Positions 53,131-62,912 are shown, numbered from the stretch's first letter. The stretch: 64,000 nucleotides of DNA from UBA1351 sp965140555 (GCA_965140555.1 OZ223259.1:3100001-3164000); one strand, 5' to 3'. Translations and numbers: made by a program. The notes: a model not told the origin generated them from the letters alone.

Positions 53131-54423
53131 ATGCCTACAATCAGTAAGAGAACGGGGATAGTCGCGCTACTGCTTGTACTAACTATTGGGTTAGGAGTTA
53201 TGAGTTATGCGAACTATCTCCTCTTTCATTCTATTGTAGAGTTATTTAGTATATGTATAGCCATGACAGTATTTGCTATTACCATTAATTCTCATCAGTA
53301 TTTGAAAAGTAATTTTATGATTGTTATGGGTTTGGGTTATGGATTTGTCGCAGTTTTTGATTTCCTTCATACGATTGGTTATAAAGGGATGGGAGTCTTT
53401 ACCGATTATGATTTTTATGCCAATCAATTGTGGGTTGTTGCTAGGTTTATGGAGAGTGTGACTATTTTGCTAGCCTTGTATTCAATGAAATTGAAGCATC
53501 GGGTTAAAACCGAAACGGTTATTATAGTCAATGCATTGATAACAGTGATTATGATCTATGTTATTTTCGGAACCGATTATTTTCCTGCTGCTTTTATTGA
53601 AGGTTACGGTCAGACAACCTTTAAGATTATTTGTGAATATATTATTGTCTTTATTCTTTTTCTTTTCATTTATCAGTTGCGAAGCTATGCCCGTTATTTT
53701 GAACCGAACGTTATAAAGTGGATGCAAATATCTGTAATTATGACTATAATTTCAGAATTGTTATTTACGCTATATACAGATAATTATGGTGTGACCAATA
53801 TTTTGGGACATTATTTCAAAGTCGTTTCCTTCTATTATATTTACAAGACGATGATTCAGAAAAGTATACGTGATCCATATAATCTTATCTTTAAGGAATT
53901 GAATGAAACGAAGAAGCAATTGGCCAAACAAAATGAAGAACTTCTCGAAGAGATTAATTATGATAGCCTGACGCATCTTCATAATCATGGCTATTGTTTT
54001 GGACGAATTGAAGAAGAGATTAATCGTTTTGAACGTTATCGAGTTCCTTTCGTTCTTATTATGCTGGATGTCGATCATTTTAAAACGATTAATGATACGT
54101 ATGGGCATCTTGTTGGTGATAAGGTTTTACGTAAGGTTGCTCAAACCCTTAAAGAAAACGTTAGAAAATCCGATCTAGTCGGACGTTATGGAGGCGATGA
54201 GTTTATCATCATGCTTGTAGAGACGGAAAAAGAAGAGGGGAAGGTTGTTGCAGAAAGTATACGCAAGACAATTCAGAACCTTACTTTTGAAGAAGATTTT
54301 CAAATAACCGTAAGCATGGGGATTTGCGAATATCATGACGGGAATGTAGATTCCATTATCAATGATGCAGATGTGAGTCTCTATAATGCTAAATTAAGTG
54401 GTAGAAATAGAGTTAGGCACTAA
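53131..54423 (+). CDS. MASE3-GGDEF diguanylate cyclase
   Basis: 430 residues; ATG after TTGGAGGTGGTTAT. Residues ~1-240 contain seven or so membrane helices of the MASE3 sensor type (F-H-S-I-V-E-L-F-S-I, F-D-F-L-H-T-I-G-Y-K-G-M-G-V-F). A short coiled linker (~250-270) leads to the cyclase domain with D-V-D-H-F-K, Y-G-H-L-V-G-D and the intact G354-G-D-E-F358. An R345-K-S-D348 inhibitory site lies five residues upstream of it, so product feedback is likely. It should make cyclic di-GMP in response to a membrane signal. Confidence 0.92.
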   Translation: MPTISKRTGIVALLLVLTIGLGVMSYANYLLFHSIVELFSICIAMTVFAITINSHQYLKSNFMIVMGLGYGFVAVFDFLHTIGYKGMGVFTDYDFYANQLWVVARFMESVTILLALYSMKLKHRVKTETVIIVNALITVIMIYVIFGTDYFPAAFIEGYGQTTFKIICEYIIVFILFLFIYQLRSYARYFEPNVIKWMQISVIMTIISELLFTLYTDNYGVTNILGHYFKVVSFYYIYKTMIQKSIRDPYNLIFKELNETKKQLAKQNEELLEEINYDSLTHLHNHGYCFGRIEEEINRFERYRVPFVLIMLDVDHFKTINDTYGHLVGDKVLRKVAQTLKENVRKSDLVGRYGGDEFIIMLVETEKEEGKVVAESIRKTIQNLTFEEDFQITVSMGICEYHDGNVDSIINDADVSLYNAKLSGRNRVRH

Positions 54424-54444
54424 TATAAGTTGTACTTTGATTAC

Positions 54445-54484
54445 AAGGATATGTCTTCGGATTGACGGGGGACATGTCCTTTTG
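54445..54484 (+). terminator. Rho-independent terminator after the diguanylate cyclase gene
   Basis: AAGGATATGTC pairs with GACATGTCCTT (one mismatch), followed by TTTTG. Confidence 0.72.
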
Positions 54485-54561
54485 TATTATTCTGTTGTAG
54501 ATTCTTGTTGGAGGATTTTCTTGTTTGGTCAATATCATAACCCATATAGCAAGTTCATCTA

Positions 54562-54590
54562 TTCAAATGGAGGGTGCCTTTTTCTATAAT
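54562..54590 (+). promoter_or_regulatory. Possible promoter of the third sugar importer operon
   Basis: TTCAAA (54562-54567), 17-nt spacer, TATAAT (54585-54590), 45 nt before the start codon. The weak -35 would suit an activated promoter, for example by the AraC-type regulator encoded at the end of the locus (inference). Confidence 0.45.
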
Positions 54591-54635
54591 AATAGGGTAG
54601 ACAAAATAATGTTGAATCCAAAAAGGAGGGGCAAC

Positions 54636-56102
54636 ATGTTTCAAATGAAAAAAATGAACAAGTTACTTATGGTACTTATGGTATTTGTTATGGTATTAGG
54701 TATGGCAGCATGCTCTAATTCTGATAACAATCCAGACACAAGCACAAATGACGGAGCCAATGATATGTCAACGGATGATAGTTCATCAGGTGACGATTCC
54801 TCAGGCGACACAGATTCAGGTAGTGATGAGGGAACAGCAGATGAATCATCAGACCAAGGTAAAGTATTAAGAATCTATGCATGGAATGAAGAATTCCAAG
54901 GTCTTTTTAATGATTACTTTGCAGCAAATGGTGGTGTTCCTGATGACGTAAAAGTTGAATGGGTTATCACACCAAATGCAGATAATGCTTACCAAAACAA
55001 GTTGGACCAAGATTTGTTGAACCAAGAAAATGCAGATGAACCTATTGATATTTTCTTGATTGAAGCAGATTATGCATTGAAGTATGTAGATAGTCCATAT
55101 ACCCTTGATGTAGTCAATGATATTGGATTATCAGAAGATGAAATAGCAAATCAATATGATTATACACAAGAAATTGCAAAAGATTCAGACGGAAATTTGA
55201 AAGGTGTATCATGGCAAGCAACACCTGGTCTTTTCGTTTATCGTCGTTCGATTGCACAAGATGTACTAGGAACAGATGATCCGACAGCTGTTCAAGAATA
55301 CTTAAGTGATTGGGATAAATTTGATGAAGTTGCTGAAATGGCAGCAGACAAAGGTTACAAAATGTTATCCGGTTATGATGATGCATACCGCCCATTCTCT
55401 AACAACGTTGATGCACCATGGGTCGATGCAGACGGTAAAATCGTTATTGATGACAATCTAATGCGTTGGGTTGATCAAACAAAAGAGTATACAGATAAAG
55501 GTTACAACAATCAAACCTCTCTTTGGAGTGATGGTTGGTCAGCAGACCAAGGTCCTGATGGTAAAGTGTTTGGTTTCTTCTACTCAACATGGGGTATTAA
55601 CTTCACATTAGTAGGTAACTCATTGGCTACACCAGAAGCTGAAGGTGGTAAACTTGAAGCCGGCAATGGTATCTTTGGTGATTGGGCAGTAACAGAAGGT
55701 CCTGAAAACTACTATTGGGGTGGTACATGGATTTGTGGCGCAGCAGGTACAGATAATATGGACCTAGTTGCAGATGTCATGAGAACAATGACAACTAATC
55801 CGGATACAATGAAACAAATTACAGAAGATACACAAGACTATACTAATAATGAAGTTGCAATGAATGAATTAGCAAACAGTGATTTTGAATCTGATTTCTT
55901 GGGTGGACAAAATCATATCGCGTTATTTGCTGAAACAGCTCCTAAAATTGATATGAGTAATATTTCCAAATACGATCAAGGTATGAATGAAGAATTCCAA
56001 GAAGCATTCAAAGGTTACTTCGATGGTGTTGTTACTAAGGATGAAGCGTTAGAAAACTTCTATACATCCGTATTGGAAAAATATCCAAACTTAAGTCGTT
56101 AA
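54636..56102 (+). CDS. Sugar-binding lipoprotein of the third CUT1 importer
   Basis: 488 residues from the ATG at 54636 (AAAAGGAGGGGCAAC before it). Signal peptide and lipobox G-M-A-A-C27, a ~50-residue Asp/Ser/Gly/Thr tether, then a family-1 solute-binding domain (V-L-R-I-Y-A-W-N-E-E-F, F-L-I-E-A-D-Y-A, F-V-Y-R-R-S-I-A). It is followed by two CUT1 permease genes, so it delivers an oligosaccharide to them. The ligand cannot be named: no hydrolase is encoded in this operon. Confidence 0.86.
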   Translation: MFQMKKMNKLLMVLMVFVMVLGMAACSNSDNNPDTSTNDGANDMSTDDSSSGDDSSGDTDSGSDEGTADESSDQGKVLRIYAWNEEFQGLFNDYFAANGGVPDDVKVEWVITPNADNAYQNKLDQDLLNQENADEPIDIFLIEADYALKYVDSPYTLDVVNDIGLSEDEIANQYDYTQEIAKDSDGNLKGVSWQATPGLFVYRRSIAQDVLGTDDPTAVQEYLSDWDKFDEVAEMAADKGYKMLSGYDDAYRPFSNNVDAPWVDADGKIVIDDNLMRWVDQTKEYTDKGYNNQTSLWSDGWSADQGPDGKVFGFFYSTWGINFTLVGNSLATPEAEGGKLEAGNGIFGDWAVTEGPENYYWGGTWICGAAGTDNMDLVADVMRTMTTNPDTMKQITEDTQDYTNNEVAMNELANSDFESDFLGGQNHIALFAETAPKIDMSNISKYDQGMNEEFQEAFKGYFDGVVTKDEALENFYTSVLEKYPNLSR

Positions 56103-56133
56103 CTAACCAATTGAGGGATTTTTATATGGGAGG

Positions 56134-56161
56134 GATAAAGGGTGCTTATGCGCCCTTTATC
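56134..56161 (+). promoter_or_regulatory. Intercistronic stem-loop between binding-protein and permease genes
   Basis: GATAAAGGGTGC pairs with GCGCCCTTTATC around TTAT: 12 bp, one G-T. No long T run follows. Same position in the operon as the stem-loop at 45086-45113, but unrelated in sequence. Confidence 0.75.
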
Positions 56162-56204
56162 TTGCTATTATACTTATCTTTATACATTATAGTGAGGTGA
56201 AAAA

Positions 56205-57116
56205 ATGGGTAAAAGAAAATCCATCAGTTATGCGAAATGGGGTTACGTCTTTATTTCTCCGTTCTTTATCGTATTTGCAATCTTTCAGCTCTACCCACTG
56301 ATAACAACATTTTATCACAGTTTTTTTGAGAACTACCGTGTGGGATTAGAGCAAGTGGGTCCGACTTTTGTCGGATTTGATAATTATGTACAGATTCTAA
56401 CCGAAGGTGATATGCTAAAGTATTTATCGAATACAGCGATTATATGGATTTTGGGGTTTATTCCTCAAATTATTATGTCCCTTCTTTTGGCGTCATGGTT
56501 TACGGATTTACGCTTAAGACTTAAATTTCAAGGCTTTTTCAAAACCATTATATATATGCCGAATTTGATTATGGCAGCTGCGTTTTCCATGTTGTTTTTT
56601 ACACTCTTTTCTGATAATGGACCAATCAATGACATTCTTATGTCAATGGGATTAGAATCGCCTTACCGTTTTCTGTCATTTACAGGCAGTACAAGAGGCT
56701 TGATTGCACTCATGAATTTCATGATGTGGTTCGGTAATACAACAATTCTGCTTATGGCAGCTATCATGGGAATTGATACAGCATTGTTTGAAGCGGCACA
56801 AATTGACGGAGCTACTCCGTGGCAAATGTTTACACGTGTGACATTACCATTGATTATGCCGATTCTTGTTTATGTTATTATTACATCCTTGATTGGTGGT
56901 ATTCAAATGTTTGATGTACCTCAAATTTTAACGAATGGTAATGGTAGCCCGAATAGAACAACGATGACATTAATTATGTATTTGAATAAACATTTATATA
57001 GTCGAAACTTCGGTTTAGCAGGTGCGGTATCTGTGATCTTGTTCATTATCACAACCGTATTGAGTCTAAGTGTATTCAGATTCTTATTACGTGATTCGAA
57101 TGGAGGTGAACGCTAA
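56205..57116 (+). CDS. CUT1 sugar ABC permease 1 of the third importer
   Basis: 303 residues, six membrane segments; ATG after GTGAGGTGAAAAA. Coupling loop A-L-F-E-A-A-Q-I-D-G-A-T-P-W-Q-M-F. The start I-S-Y-A-K-W-G-Y-V-F-I-S-P-F-F resembles MsmF/UgpA-type subunits. The stop overlaps the next start by one base. Confidence 0.9.
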   Translation: MGKRKSISYAKWGYVFISPFFIVFAIFQLYPLITTFYHSFFENYRVGLEQVGPTFVGFDNYVQILTEGDMLKYLSNTAIIWILGFIPQIIMSLLLASWFTDLRLRLKFQGFFKTIIYMPNLIMAAAFSMLFFTLFSDNGPINDILMSMGLESPYRFLSFTGSTRGLIALMNFMMWFGNTTILLMAAIMGIDTALFEAAQIDGATPWQMFTRVTLPLIMPILVYVIITSLIGGIQMFDVPQILTNGNGSPNRTTMTLIMYLNKHLYSRNFGLAGAVSVILFIITTVLSLSVFRFLLRDSNGGER

Positions 57117-57976
57117 TGGCACGTCAACAAGATGAATCTATTGTACGTTTGAGATTAAGACGAGCATTGTCTTACGGCGTTCTGATACTATTAACTTTTA
57201 TTTGTCTGTTTCCTTTTTATATACTTATTATTAATTCAACCCGTGCGCATCCGGATATTCAAAAGGGATTTTCCTTCTTTCCGGGAGGTTCTTTGTTTGT
57301 TAATATCAAGAATGTATTGAGTAATGACAATTTACCGGTTCTTCGAGGCGTGTTGAATAGTTTGTTAATATCCGGTATTACGGCGTTGGTATCGACATAT
57401 TTTTCGACATTAACGGCATTTGGTATTCATGCGTATGACTTCAAATTCAAAAAGGGGTTATTTACCTTTATTTTGATGATTATGATGGTGCCACTGCAGG
57501 TTTCGACCCTTGGTTTTATTGAGTTGATGACCAACTTCGGATTAATGGATAACTATATTCCGTTGATTCTACCGACGATTGCAGCACCGGCGATTTTCTT
57601 CTTTATGAAACAGTATATGGAGAGTATTCTGCCTGTGCAGATTATTGAAGCTGCCAGAATAGACGGTTCTCATGAATTTAATACATTCAACAAGGTTGTA
57701 TTACCGATAATGAAACCGGCTATGGCTGTACAAGGAATCTTTAGTTTTGTTACGGCGTGGAATAATTTCTTCCTTCCGGCTTTGATTATCAGTAGTAAGG
57801 ATAAGAAGACGTTGCCGATTCTTATCTATCAATTACGATCGGCGGATTTCCTTAAGTTTGATATGGGACAAGTATATGTCTTGATTACGATAGCTATTGT
57901 TCCGGTTGCAGTTGTCTATTTATTCCTATCAAGGTTTATTATTGCAGGAATTGCAGTTGGTAGTGTAAAGGGTTAG
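57116..57976 (+). CDS. CUT1 sugar ABC permease 2 of the third importer
   Basis: 286 residues, six membrane segments; coupling loop Q-I-I-E-A-A-R-I-D-G-S-H-E-F-N-T-F and C-terminal I-A-G-I-A-V-G-S-V-K-G. Start overlaps the previous stop (TAATG), with AATGGAGGTGAACG as ribosome binding site. Confidence 0.9.
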   Translation: MARQQDESIVRLRLRRALSYGVLILLTFICLFPFYILIINSTRAHPDIQKGFSFFPGGSLFVNIKNVLSNDNLPVLRGVLNSLLISGITALVSTYFSTLTAFGIHAYDFKFKKGLFTFILMIMMVPLQVSTLGFIELMTNFGLMDNYIPLILPTIAAPAIFFFMKQYMESILPVQIIEAARIDGSHEFNTFNKVVLPIMKPAMAVQGIFSFVTAWNNFFLPALIISSKDKKTLPILIYQLRSADFLKFDMGQVYVLITIAIVPVAVVYLFLSRFIIAGIAVGSVKG

Positions 57977-58036
57977 TTTCGTTGAATACATTATGTTATA
58001 ATGGATCATGAAGACTAACGGAAGAAGGATTGGGGT

Positions 58037-59362
58037 ATGTTGAAAAAAAGACTAGTACTTGTAGTAAGTGGATTACTCCTCATTCTACTGATCTCATTAC
58101 TGAGTTTAGGGGGAATGACACATCCGTCGGATATTCAGACAATCAGTGATTTGGAGCAAAAAGATACGTTACAGTTTACAAGTAGTTGGGCCGGATATGA
58201 TACAAATGCCTTGCCGCTAAAAGATGTTTTAACATCTTTTGGCGAGGCGAATCCGGACATAGAGTTGGTGGATGAATCCATGGCAGGAGAAGACTTCTTG
58301 TTTACACTAAAGACTGATTTTGCATCAGGGAATGAGCCGGATGTGTTTGGACTTTGGCCGGGCTCGGATTTTGATTTGTTGGTCAAGCAAGGTAAGGTAG
58401 CTGATTTGACACCGATATTAGAGTCAAACAAAGAATGGTATAATAGATTTCATGAAGATGCATGGAAATATGTTACTGTGGATAATAAGATATACGGATT
58501 GCCCTTCGAGATTATTTACGAAGGGTTATTTGTGAATGTTGATCTTTTTGCAAAGTACCATATTGCTATTCCTAAAACCTATGAAGAGTTAAAAGATGCG
58601 GTCGATGCCTTTAATGCCGTTGGTATTATTCCGATTGCCTATAATACGACACCGGAAGGGAGCTTTATCTATCAAAATATAGTGATGAAATTAGGGGGAA
58701 AAGAAGATGTAGAACAACCTTTTGATAGCCATGGAAATTTGAGGCCTGCATTTTCAAGAGGTATGGATTTGATGAAAGAGTTATACGATATGGGAGCATT
58801 TCCTGATAATGCATTTCTATTAGATGACAAATCCAGAAATGATTTATTTATGAATAAAGAGGCAGCCATGATTGTTCAAGGTACGTGGTTCATTGGAGAA
58901 CAGGGTGTTGAACCGGATGATACATCTGTCGCAATTGTGCCTTTTCCGAGTATTGAAGGTGGAAAAGCGGGTTATGATGCGGTGATTTATGGAATGGGAA
59001 ATGGTATTTTTCATATGAGTAGTAAAGCATGGAATGATGAGACAAAACGTGAAAATAGTATTAAGTTATTACAATCCTTAACATCTGTAGAAGCTGCTAC
59101 CCGATTTAAGGAAGCAGGAGGTTTTATTAGTAATATCAAGATACCTTTTAACAGTAGACAGTTGAATGATTCTTATCTTTATGAATTAGGACAAGATCTT
59201 ATTGAGTCCTCCGATGAGCTCGTTGGACCGACGGATAGTTTTATTGATAGGAATATATGGGAAAATGTTATTGTGGATGGTTTTCCGGATTTTTTGACCG
59301 GTAAAATCAGTGAGAGAGATATTATAGATCAAGTCAAAGAAGCCATGAAAGGAACAAGATAA
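58037..59362 (+). CDS. Membrane-anchored sugar-binding protein, probable sensor partner
   Basis: 441 residues; ATG after GAAGGATTGGGGT. The N-terminal hydrophobic stretch (~6-26) has no lipobox Cys, so the protein is held by an uncleaved helix or released, unlike the other binding proteins here. The rest is a family-1 solute-binding fold (D-T-L-Q-F-T-S-S-W, D-V-F-G-L-W-P-G, Y-G-L-P-F-E-I-I-Y-E-G-L-F). Its stop overlaps the start of the histidine kinase gene, which suggests it presents sugar to the kinase instead of, or as well as, the importer. That function is inferred from gene order. Confidence 0.82.
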   Translation: MLKKRLVLVVSGLLLILLISLLSLGGMTHPSDIQTISDLEQKDTLQFTSSWAGYDTNALPLKDVLTSFGEANPDIELVDESMAGEDFLFTLKTDFASGNEPDVFGLWPGSDFDLLVKQGKVADLTPILESNKEWYNRFHEDAWKYVTVDNKIYGLPFEIIYEGLFVNVDLFAKYHIAIPKTYEELKDAVDAFNAVGIIPIAYNTTPEGSFIYQNIVMKLGGKEDVEQPFDSHGNLRPAFSRGMDLMKELYDMGAFPDNAFLLDDKSRNDLFMNKEAAMIVQGTWFIGEQGVEPDDTSVAIVPFPSIEGGKAGYDAVIYGMGNGIFHMSSKAWNDETKRENSIKLLQSLTSVEAATRFKEAGGFISNIKIPFNSRQLNDSYLYELGQDLIESSDELVGPTDSFIDRNIWENVIVDGFPDFLTGKISERDIIDQVKEAMKGTR

Positions 59363-61143
59363 TGAAAACTTTTTATAAACGAATGTCCATTCGACAAAAA
59401 CTTTTGTTTATGTTTTCTATACAAATTTTGATTCCGCTTATATTCATGGGGATGTTGCTATATCAGTCCGCTCTTACAATTATTCGAAATAAGTCGATTG
59501 ACTATTCCGGAGATATTATGAAGATGATTGAGTTGCGTATGGATGATTTCACGGAGAATGTGAAGGTGGCATCTCAGGATGTCTTGTATGATCCGATTAT
59601 TTATGAAGTTTTGACACGTCCGGAAAGTCAATTGTCAGAAATTACGGAAGAGCAATTAGATGATATGAATAACATTTTAAGAAAGATTTGTCTTTCTAGA
59701 GATGAGATAAAATCCATTGCATTGATATCTAATGATAAGCGCTATTATACCTATGATTCCAATACCGGCCGTGCCCACATTAAGACCTTGATTCCTTATA
59801 AAGCCATACACGATACTGCCTTAAAGGGTAAGGGAGAAGTGGAATGGTTTCTGGATTATGATAAGAATGGCGAAGTGACAGATATCTATGCGACTCGGAT
59901 TGTCTATAATATTAGTAATTATGAAGAAATTGGCGTCATGGCAATGCTAATAAAAAAAGATGAATTAAATGCCGTCTATGGTAATTTATCTACAGAGTTT
60001 ATGGAAAGTATAGCCTTTGTATCGGAGTCAGGAGACTGGATAACAGGTACGAGTAAAGGGAAAAGTTCTTTGAGAAAAGACGTAACACAAAGAGTCACAG
60101 AGAGAAATCGAGATCATTGGATTGATGATGAGGCAGGTATGCTGGTCTCCTATGCCAATGTGATAGATCCTCATTGGAGTATTGTGACGGAGATATCTCT
60201 TGAGCGGCTGAATGAAGATTTATATCGATTCCGTCGTTTTTTTATCGTGATCACGATAGCAACGTTGTTTATTTTATCTCTTTTAAGTCTGTTTTTGGCA
60301 GTAGATATTATTGATCCGATTAATCGACTTGTAGATGCTATGCGGCACATGAAGCAAGATAAGACCCATGATGTTATTGAGGTAGATAGAAAAGATGAAT
60401 TAGGCTATCTCAGCCATTGTTTTAATGACATGAGCGAGGAAATTGACTTCTTGCTAAATCAAGTCTATAAGGAGCAGTTAACAAGGAAAGAAGCGGAACT
60501 AAAAACGTTACAGGCACAAATTAATCCTCACTTTTTGTTTAACACATTAGAATCCATTAATTGGATGGCTAGGCTAAATGATATTCCTCAAATTAGTGAG
60601 ATGGTGACGGCATTATCGACACTGATGGAAGCAGGTATAGGAAAAGGAGCTCCACAAGTACGTTTGAGTGAAGAGATTCAATTTGTGGACAGCTATATTC
60701 TTATTATGAAAAATCGATATGGTGATCGATTAGAAGTAGAGACTTATGTGGACGACTCTTTATTGGAACGACGTGTTCCAAAACTTATCTTACAGCCGAT
60801 TGTAGAAAATGCCATCTACCACGGTATTGATAAACAACGGCGTAAAGGGAAGATTGTGCTAAATATCCATGAAGAAAATGGCAAAGTCATTATTATGGTG
60901 GAAGATAACGGTCGGGGCATAGCTAATAATGAGTTAGACGTGTTGAATCAACAATTAAGGGAGAATGATGATGCCTATTTGGTTCAAGATAGTGGGACGG
61001 CACCGATTAGTATAGGACTTAGAAATGTTAACAGAAGATTGAAGTTGTTCTATGGCAAAGACTACGGCGTTATCATCTACAGTGAATATGATGTGTTTAC
61101 ACGAGTAGTTTTAACATTGCCTCTAGAGGAAGAAGGAGATTAA
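59362..61143 (+). CDS. Sensor histidine kinase, YesM-like
   Basis: 593 residues. First membrane helix ~14-35, a ~250-residue outside sensor region (dCache-like), second helix ~293-315, then HAMP. The His-kinase domain has I-N-P-H390-F-L-F-N-T-L-E-S-I-N-W and the ATP site L-I-L-Q-P-I-V-E-N-A-I-Y-H-G plus V-E-D-N-G-R-G-I. This Firmicutes class pairs with AraC-type response regulators to switch on sugar-use operons. Start overlaps the preceding stop (TAATG); the regulator gene begins 1 nt after this stop. Confidence 0.92.
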   Translation: MKTFYKRMSIRQKLLFMFSIQILIPLIFMGMLLYQSALTIIRNKSIDYSGDIMKMIELRMDDFTENVKVASQDVLYDPIIYEVLTRPESQLSEITEEQLDDMNNILRKICLSRDEIKSIALISNDKRYYTYDSNTGRAHIKTLIPYKAIHDTALKGKGEVEWFLDYDKNGEVTDIYATRIVYNISNYEEIGVMAMLIKKDELNAVYGNLSTEFMESIAFVSESGDWITGTSKGKSSLRKDVTQRVTERNRDHWIDDEAGMLVSYANVIDPHWSIVTEISLERLNEDLYRFRRFFIVITIATLFILSLLSLFLAVDIIDPINRLVDAMRHMKQDKTHDVIEVDRKDELGYLSHCFNDMSEEIDFLLNQVYKEQLTRKEAELKTLQAQINPHFLFNTLESINWMARLNDIPQISEMVTALSTLMEAGIGKGAPQVRLSEEIQFVDSYILIMKNRYGDRLEVETYVDDSLLERRVPKLILQPIVENAIYHGIDKQRRKGKIVLNIHEENGKVIIMVEDNGRGIANNELDVLNQQLRENDDAYLVQDSGTAPISIGLRNVNRRLKLFYGKDYGVIIYSEYDVFTRVVLTLPLEEEGD

Positions 61144-61144
61144 A

Positions 61145-62758
61145 ATGTACAAAGTAATGATTGTTGATGATGAACCATTTATTCGTAAAGGATTAGTCCA
61201 TATTGTCAATTGGAAATCCTATGACTGTGAAGTATGTGGTGAGGCATCAGATGGCGTAGAAGGCTTAGAGAAAATGGAGTCACTACAGCCGGATATTGTT
61301 TTTGTTGATATTAACATGCCGGAAATAAATGGTCTGGAGATGATACGCATAGCGAAGGAACTTCTTCCTTTTTCAAAATTTGTTATTTTAACGGGTTACA
61401 GAGACTTTGCCTATATGCAAGAAGCGATTAAGCTGGGAGCTTTTGATTATATACTGAAACCGTCCAAAATTGAAGAGATTAGTGAAATCCTTAAACGGGC
61501 CGTGTATGAACTAAAGCATGAACGGCAGAAGGAAGTAGAAATCCAGAAGCTCAAAGACAAGTTTGATGAAAGTGTACCAATTCTTAAAGAAAAATTTTTG
61601 TATGATTTAATGCATGATGTTCAAATGAGTGCCCATGAAGTAGAAGAGAACTTGAATCTCTATCAACTGCATCTGAATCGATTTGCAATCATGGTGGTGC
61701 GTATTGATGAGGACAATCCTAATATAAGTGAAGTCTATCAGCGACAACTGTATCAGTTTGGTATGATAAATACGATTCAAGATTTTTTTGAGGAAAGTTT
61801 TAATGTGGAACAAGTGGTCCTAAACCAGAAAAATGTGGCGTTTATTATCACATCGAAAGAAGACGCATTGAATGCTATAGATAGCATAGAACAATTAGCA
61901 GGTGCAGTACAGGAATTAATTCAAAGTTGTTTTGATTTCACGGTTAGCATGTCGATAAGTAACATGGGTCATGGAACTAAAGAGTTGAAGGACAAGACTA
62001 GAGAATGTCAAGAAGCCCTTGACTATATTTTCTACATGGGGCCTTCTTCGATTGTACTGTACCGTGATATCAAAACTTTTTATAAAAGTCAAGATTTAGC
62101 TAGTTTGGATAAATACGAAAAACGTCTTATACAAGGTATAAGAACGGGGAATGAAGATACCGTTAATGATATTTTGGAAAATATGAAGCAGGATGTTATG
62201 ATGCATACAGCGCATCCGGAAAAGGTCAAACATTTTTATTGGAAGATGATTTATGCAATCAATCATATTCGATTATCTATCAAATCTGCAGAGAAACAAG
62301 CGGATGAAAAGGCAACGGATATGACGTCTCTTTATCAAATGATTGATAACAGTTCCAATATCATGGAGGTTCAGGAATTACTGGAAACGGTGGCTAAAGC
62401 TATTGTAAATAGGATTAATCAATATAATAAGCAATCCATTAATGTTATTTTACAGCAAGCGATGGATTATATCTATGCCAATTATGATCAATCCTTAACC
62501 CTGAATGATTTGGCTGAAGAAACCTATGTGAGTACATATTATCTAAGTCGTATGTTTACAAAGGAAATTGGTAAGAATTTTGTTGATTTTCTTAATGAGG
62601 TACGCATGGAGAAGGCAAAAGAACTGATGGGCGATCTAAGTTTGAAAACGTATCAAATTGCTGAAAAGGTAGGGATCAATGACCCGCACTATTTTTCTAA
62701 GTTATTCAAAAAATATGTACAGATGACCCCTACTGAGTTTCGGAATCGATTAAAGTGA
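61145..62758 (+). CDS. AraC-family response regulator, YesN-like
   Basis: 537 residues; ATG after GGAAGAAGGAGATTAAA. Receiver domain with the acidic pair V-D8-D9-E, phospho-acceptor D55 in V-F-V-D-I-N-M-P, and K of I-L-K-P-S. A ~300-residue helical middle region follows, then an AraC double helix-turn-helix at ~430-537 (L-N-D-L-A-E-E-T-Y-V-S-T-Y-Y-L-S-R-M-F, then Q-I-A-E-K-V-G-I-N-D-P-H-Y-F-S-K-L-F). It probably activates the importer genes upstream. Confidence 0.93.
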   Translation: MYKVMIVDDEPFIRKGLVHIVNWKSYDCEVCGEASDGVEGLEKMESLQPDIVFVDINMPEINGLEMIRIAKELLPFSKFVILTGYRDFAYMQEAIKLGAFDYILKPSKIEEISEILKRAVYELKHERQKEVEIQKLKDKFDESVPILKEKFLYDLMHDVQMSAHEVEENLNLYQLHLNRFAIMVVRIDEDNPNISEVYQRQLYQFGMINTIQDFFEESFNVEQVVLNQKNVAFIITSKEDALNAIDSIEQLAGAVQELIQSCFDFTVSMSISNMGHGTKELKDKTRECQEALDYIFYMGPSSIVLYRDIKTFYKSQDLASLDKYEKRLIQGIRTGNEDTVNDILENMKQDVMMHTAHPEKVKHFYWKMIYAINHIRLSIKSAEKQADEKATDMTSLYQMIDNSSNIMEVQELLETVAKAIVNRINQYNKQSINVILQQAMDYIYANYDQSLTLNDLAEETYVSTYYLSRMFTKEIGKNFVDFLNEVRMEKAKELMGDLSLKTYQIAEKVGINDPHYFSKLFKKYVQMTPTEFRNRLK

Positions 62759-62912
62759 TAGTATTTCTAAAGGGCATATAGTATAATTAAGACCAACGGT
62801 TGTAAACGATACAGTTTATTATTAGATAAATATCCGCTGATTGAAAGCATCAGGAATGATGAAGACAGACATGCGGTTTTTTTGTCTGAAATTTTATAAG
62901 GAGGAAATCTTT

